DNA of 5,911 nt from positions 1 through 5,911 of the forward strand of contig JASLGV010000357.1 of assembly GCA_030149995.1 (NCBI GenBank), written 5' to 3'. Position numbers and translations under genes: made by a program. Under the pieces are notes generated by a model. The model was not told where the DNA came from. It made no database searches and was given only the letters and a program-made list of their open reading frames with translations. Numbering within the stretch: position 1 is the stretch's first letter; each line of letters begins with the position of its first letter. Source of the stretch: Pedobacter sp. GTDB lineage: Bacteria; Bacteroidota; Bacteroidia; Sphingobacteriales; Sphingobacteriaceae. Shown in pieces: positions 5,843 through 5,911 of this stretch.

Positions 5843-5911
5843 AAAAATTACTGGCAGGTATAATAACAATATGCTTATATCTGGTTGTCGCTGAGCAGAC
5901 AATATCCAAAT

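Overview
This window most likely comes from a member of the Bacteroidetes, probably a Sphingobacteriaceae/Pedobacter-like bacterium. The reasons are AT-rich intergenic DNA, starts without Shine-Dalgarno sequences, an exact Bacteroidetes-type promoter (TTG-N21-TAnnTTTG) in front of one gene, and a short XRE-like regulator with a coiled-coil tail of a kind familiar from that phylum. The genus is inferred from these signs, not proven.

Layout. Positions 1-360 are AT-rich and gene-free. A strong hairpin terminator (361-400) closes a minus-strand zinc-dependent NAD(P) alcohol/aldehyde reductase of the YahK/cinnamyl-alcohol-dehydrogenase type (445-1491). This gene is divergent from a plus-strand yceH/DUF480 gene (1723-2370). 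A 749-base gap without a recognisable gene follows (2371-3119). It holds a large inverted repeat that reads as a minus-strand terminator, several short hairpins, related direct repeats and some competing micro-ORFs. Next come a 130-aa helix-turn-helix/coiled-coil protein (3120-3512), a 145-aa DoxX-family membrane protein (3720-4157) and, convergent with it, a secreted GH37 trehalase (4189-5748, minus strand). The trehalase has an inverted repeat and an extra half-site in its upstream region.

How the genes relate. They look like separate single-gene transcription units, not an operon. The trehalase should split trehalose in the periplasm. The alcohol dehydrogenase is a general NADPH-linked aldehyde reductase. 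YceH and the DoxX protein are conserved families of poorly defined role. Nothing shows that the five proteins form one system. The least explained stretch is 2430-2945, which is more likely a structured RNA or a decayed or repetitive element than a protein-coding locus.
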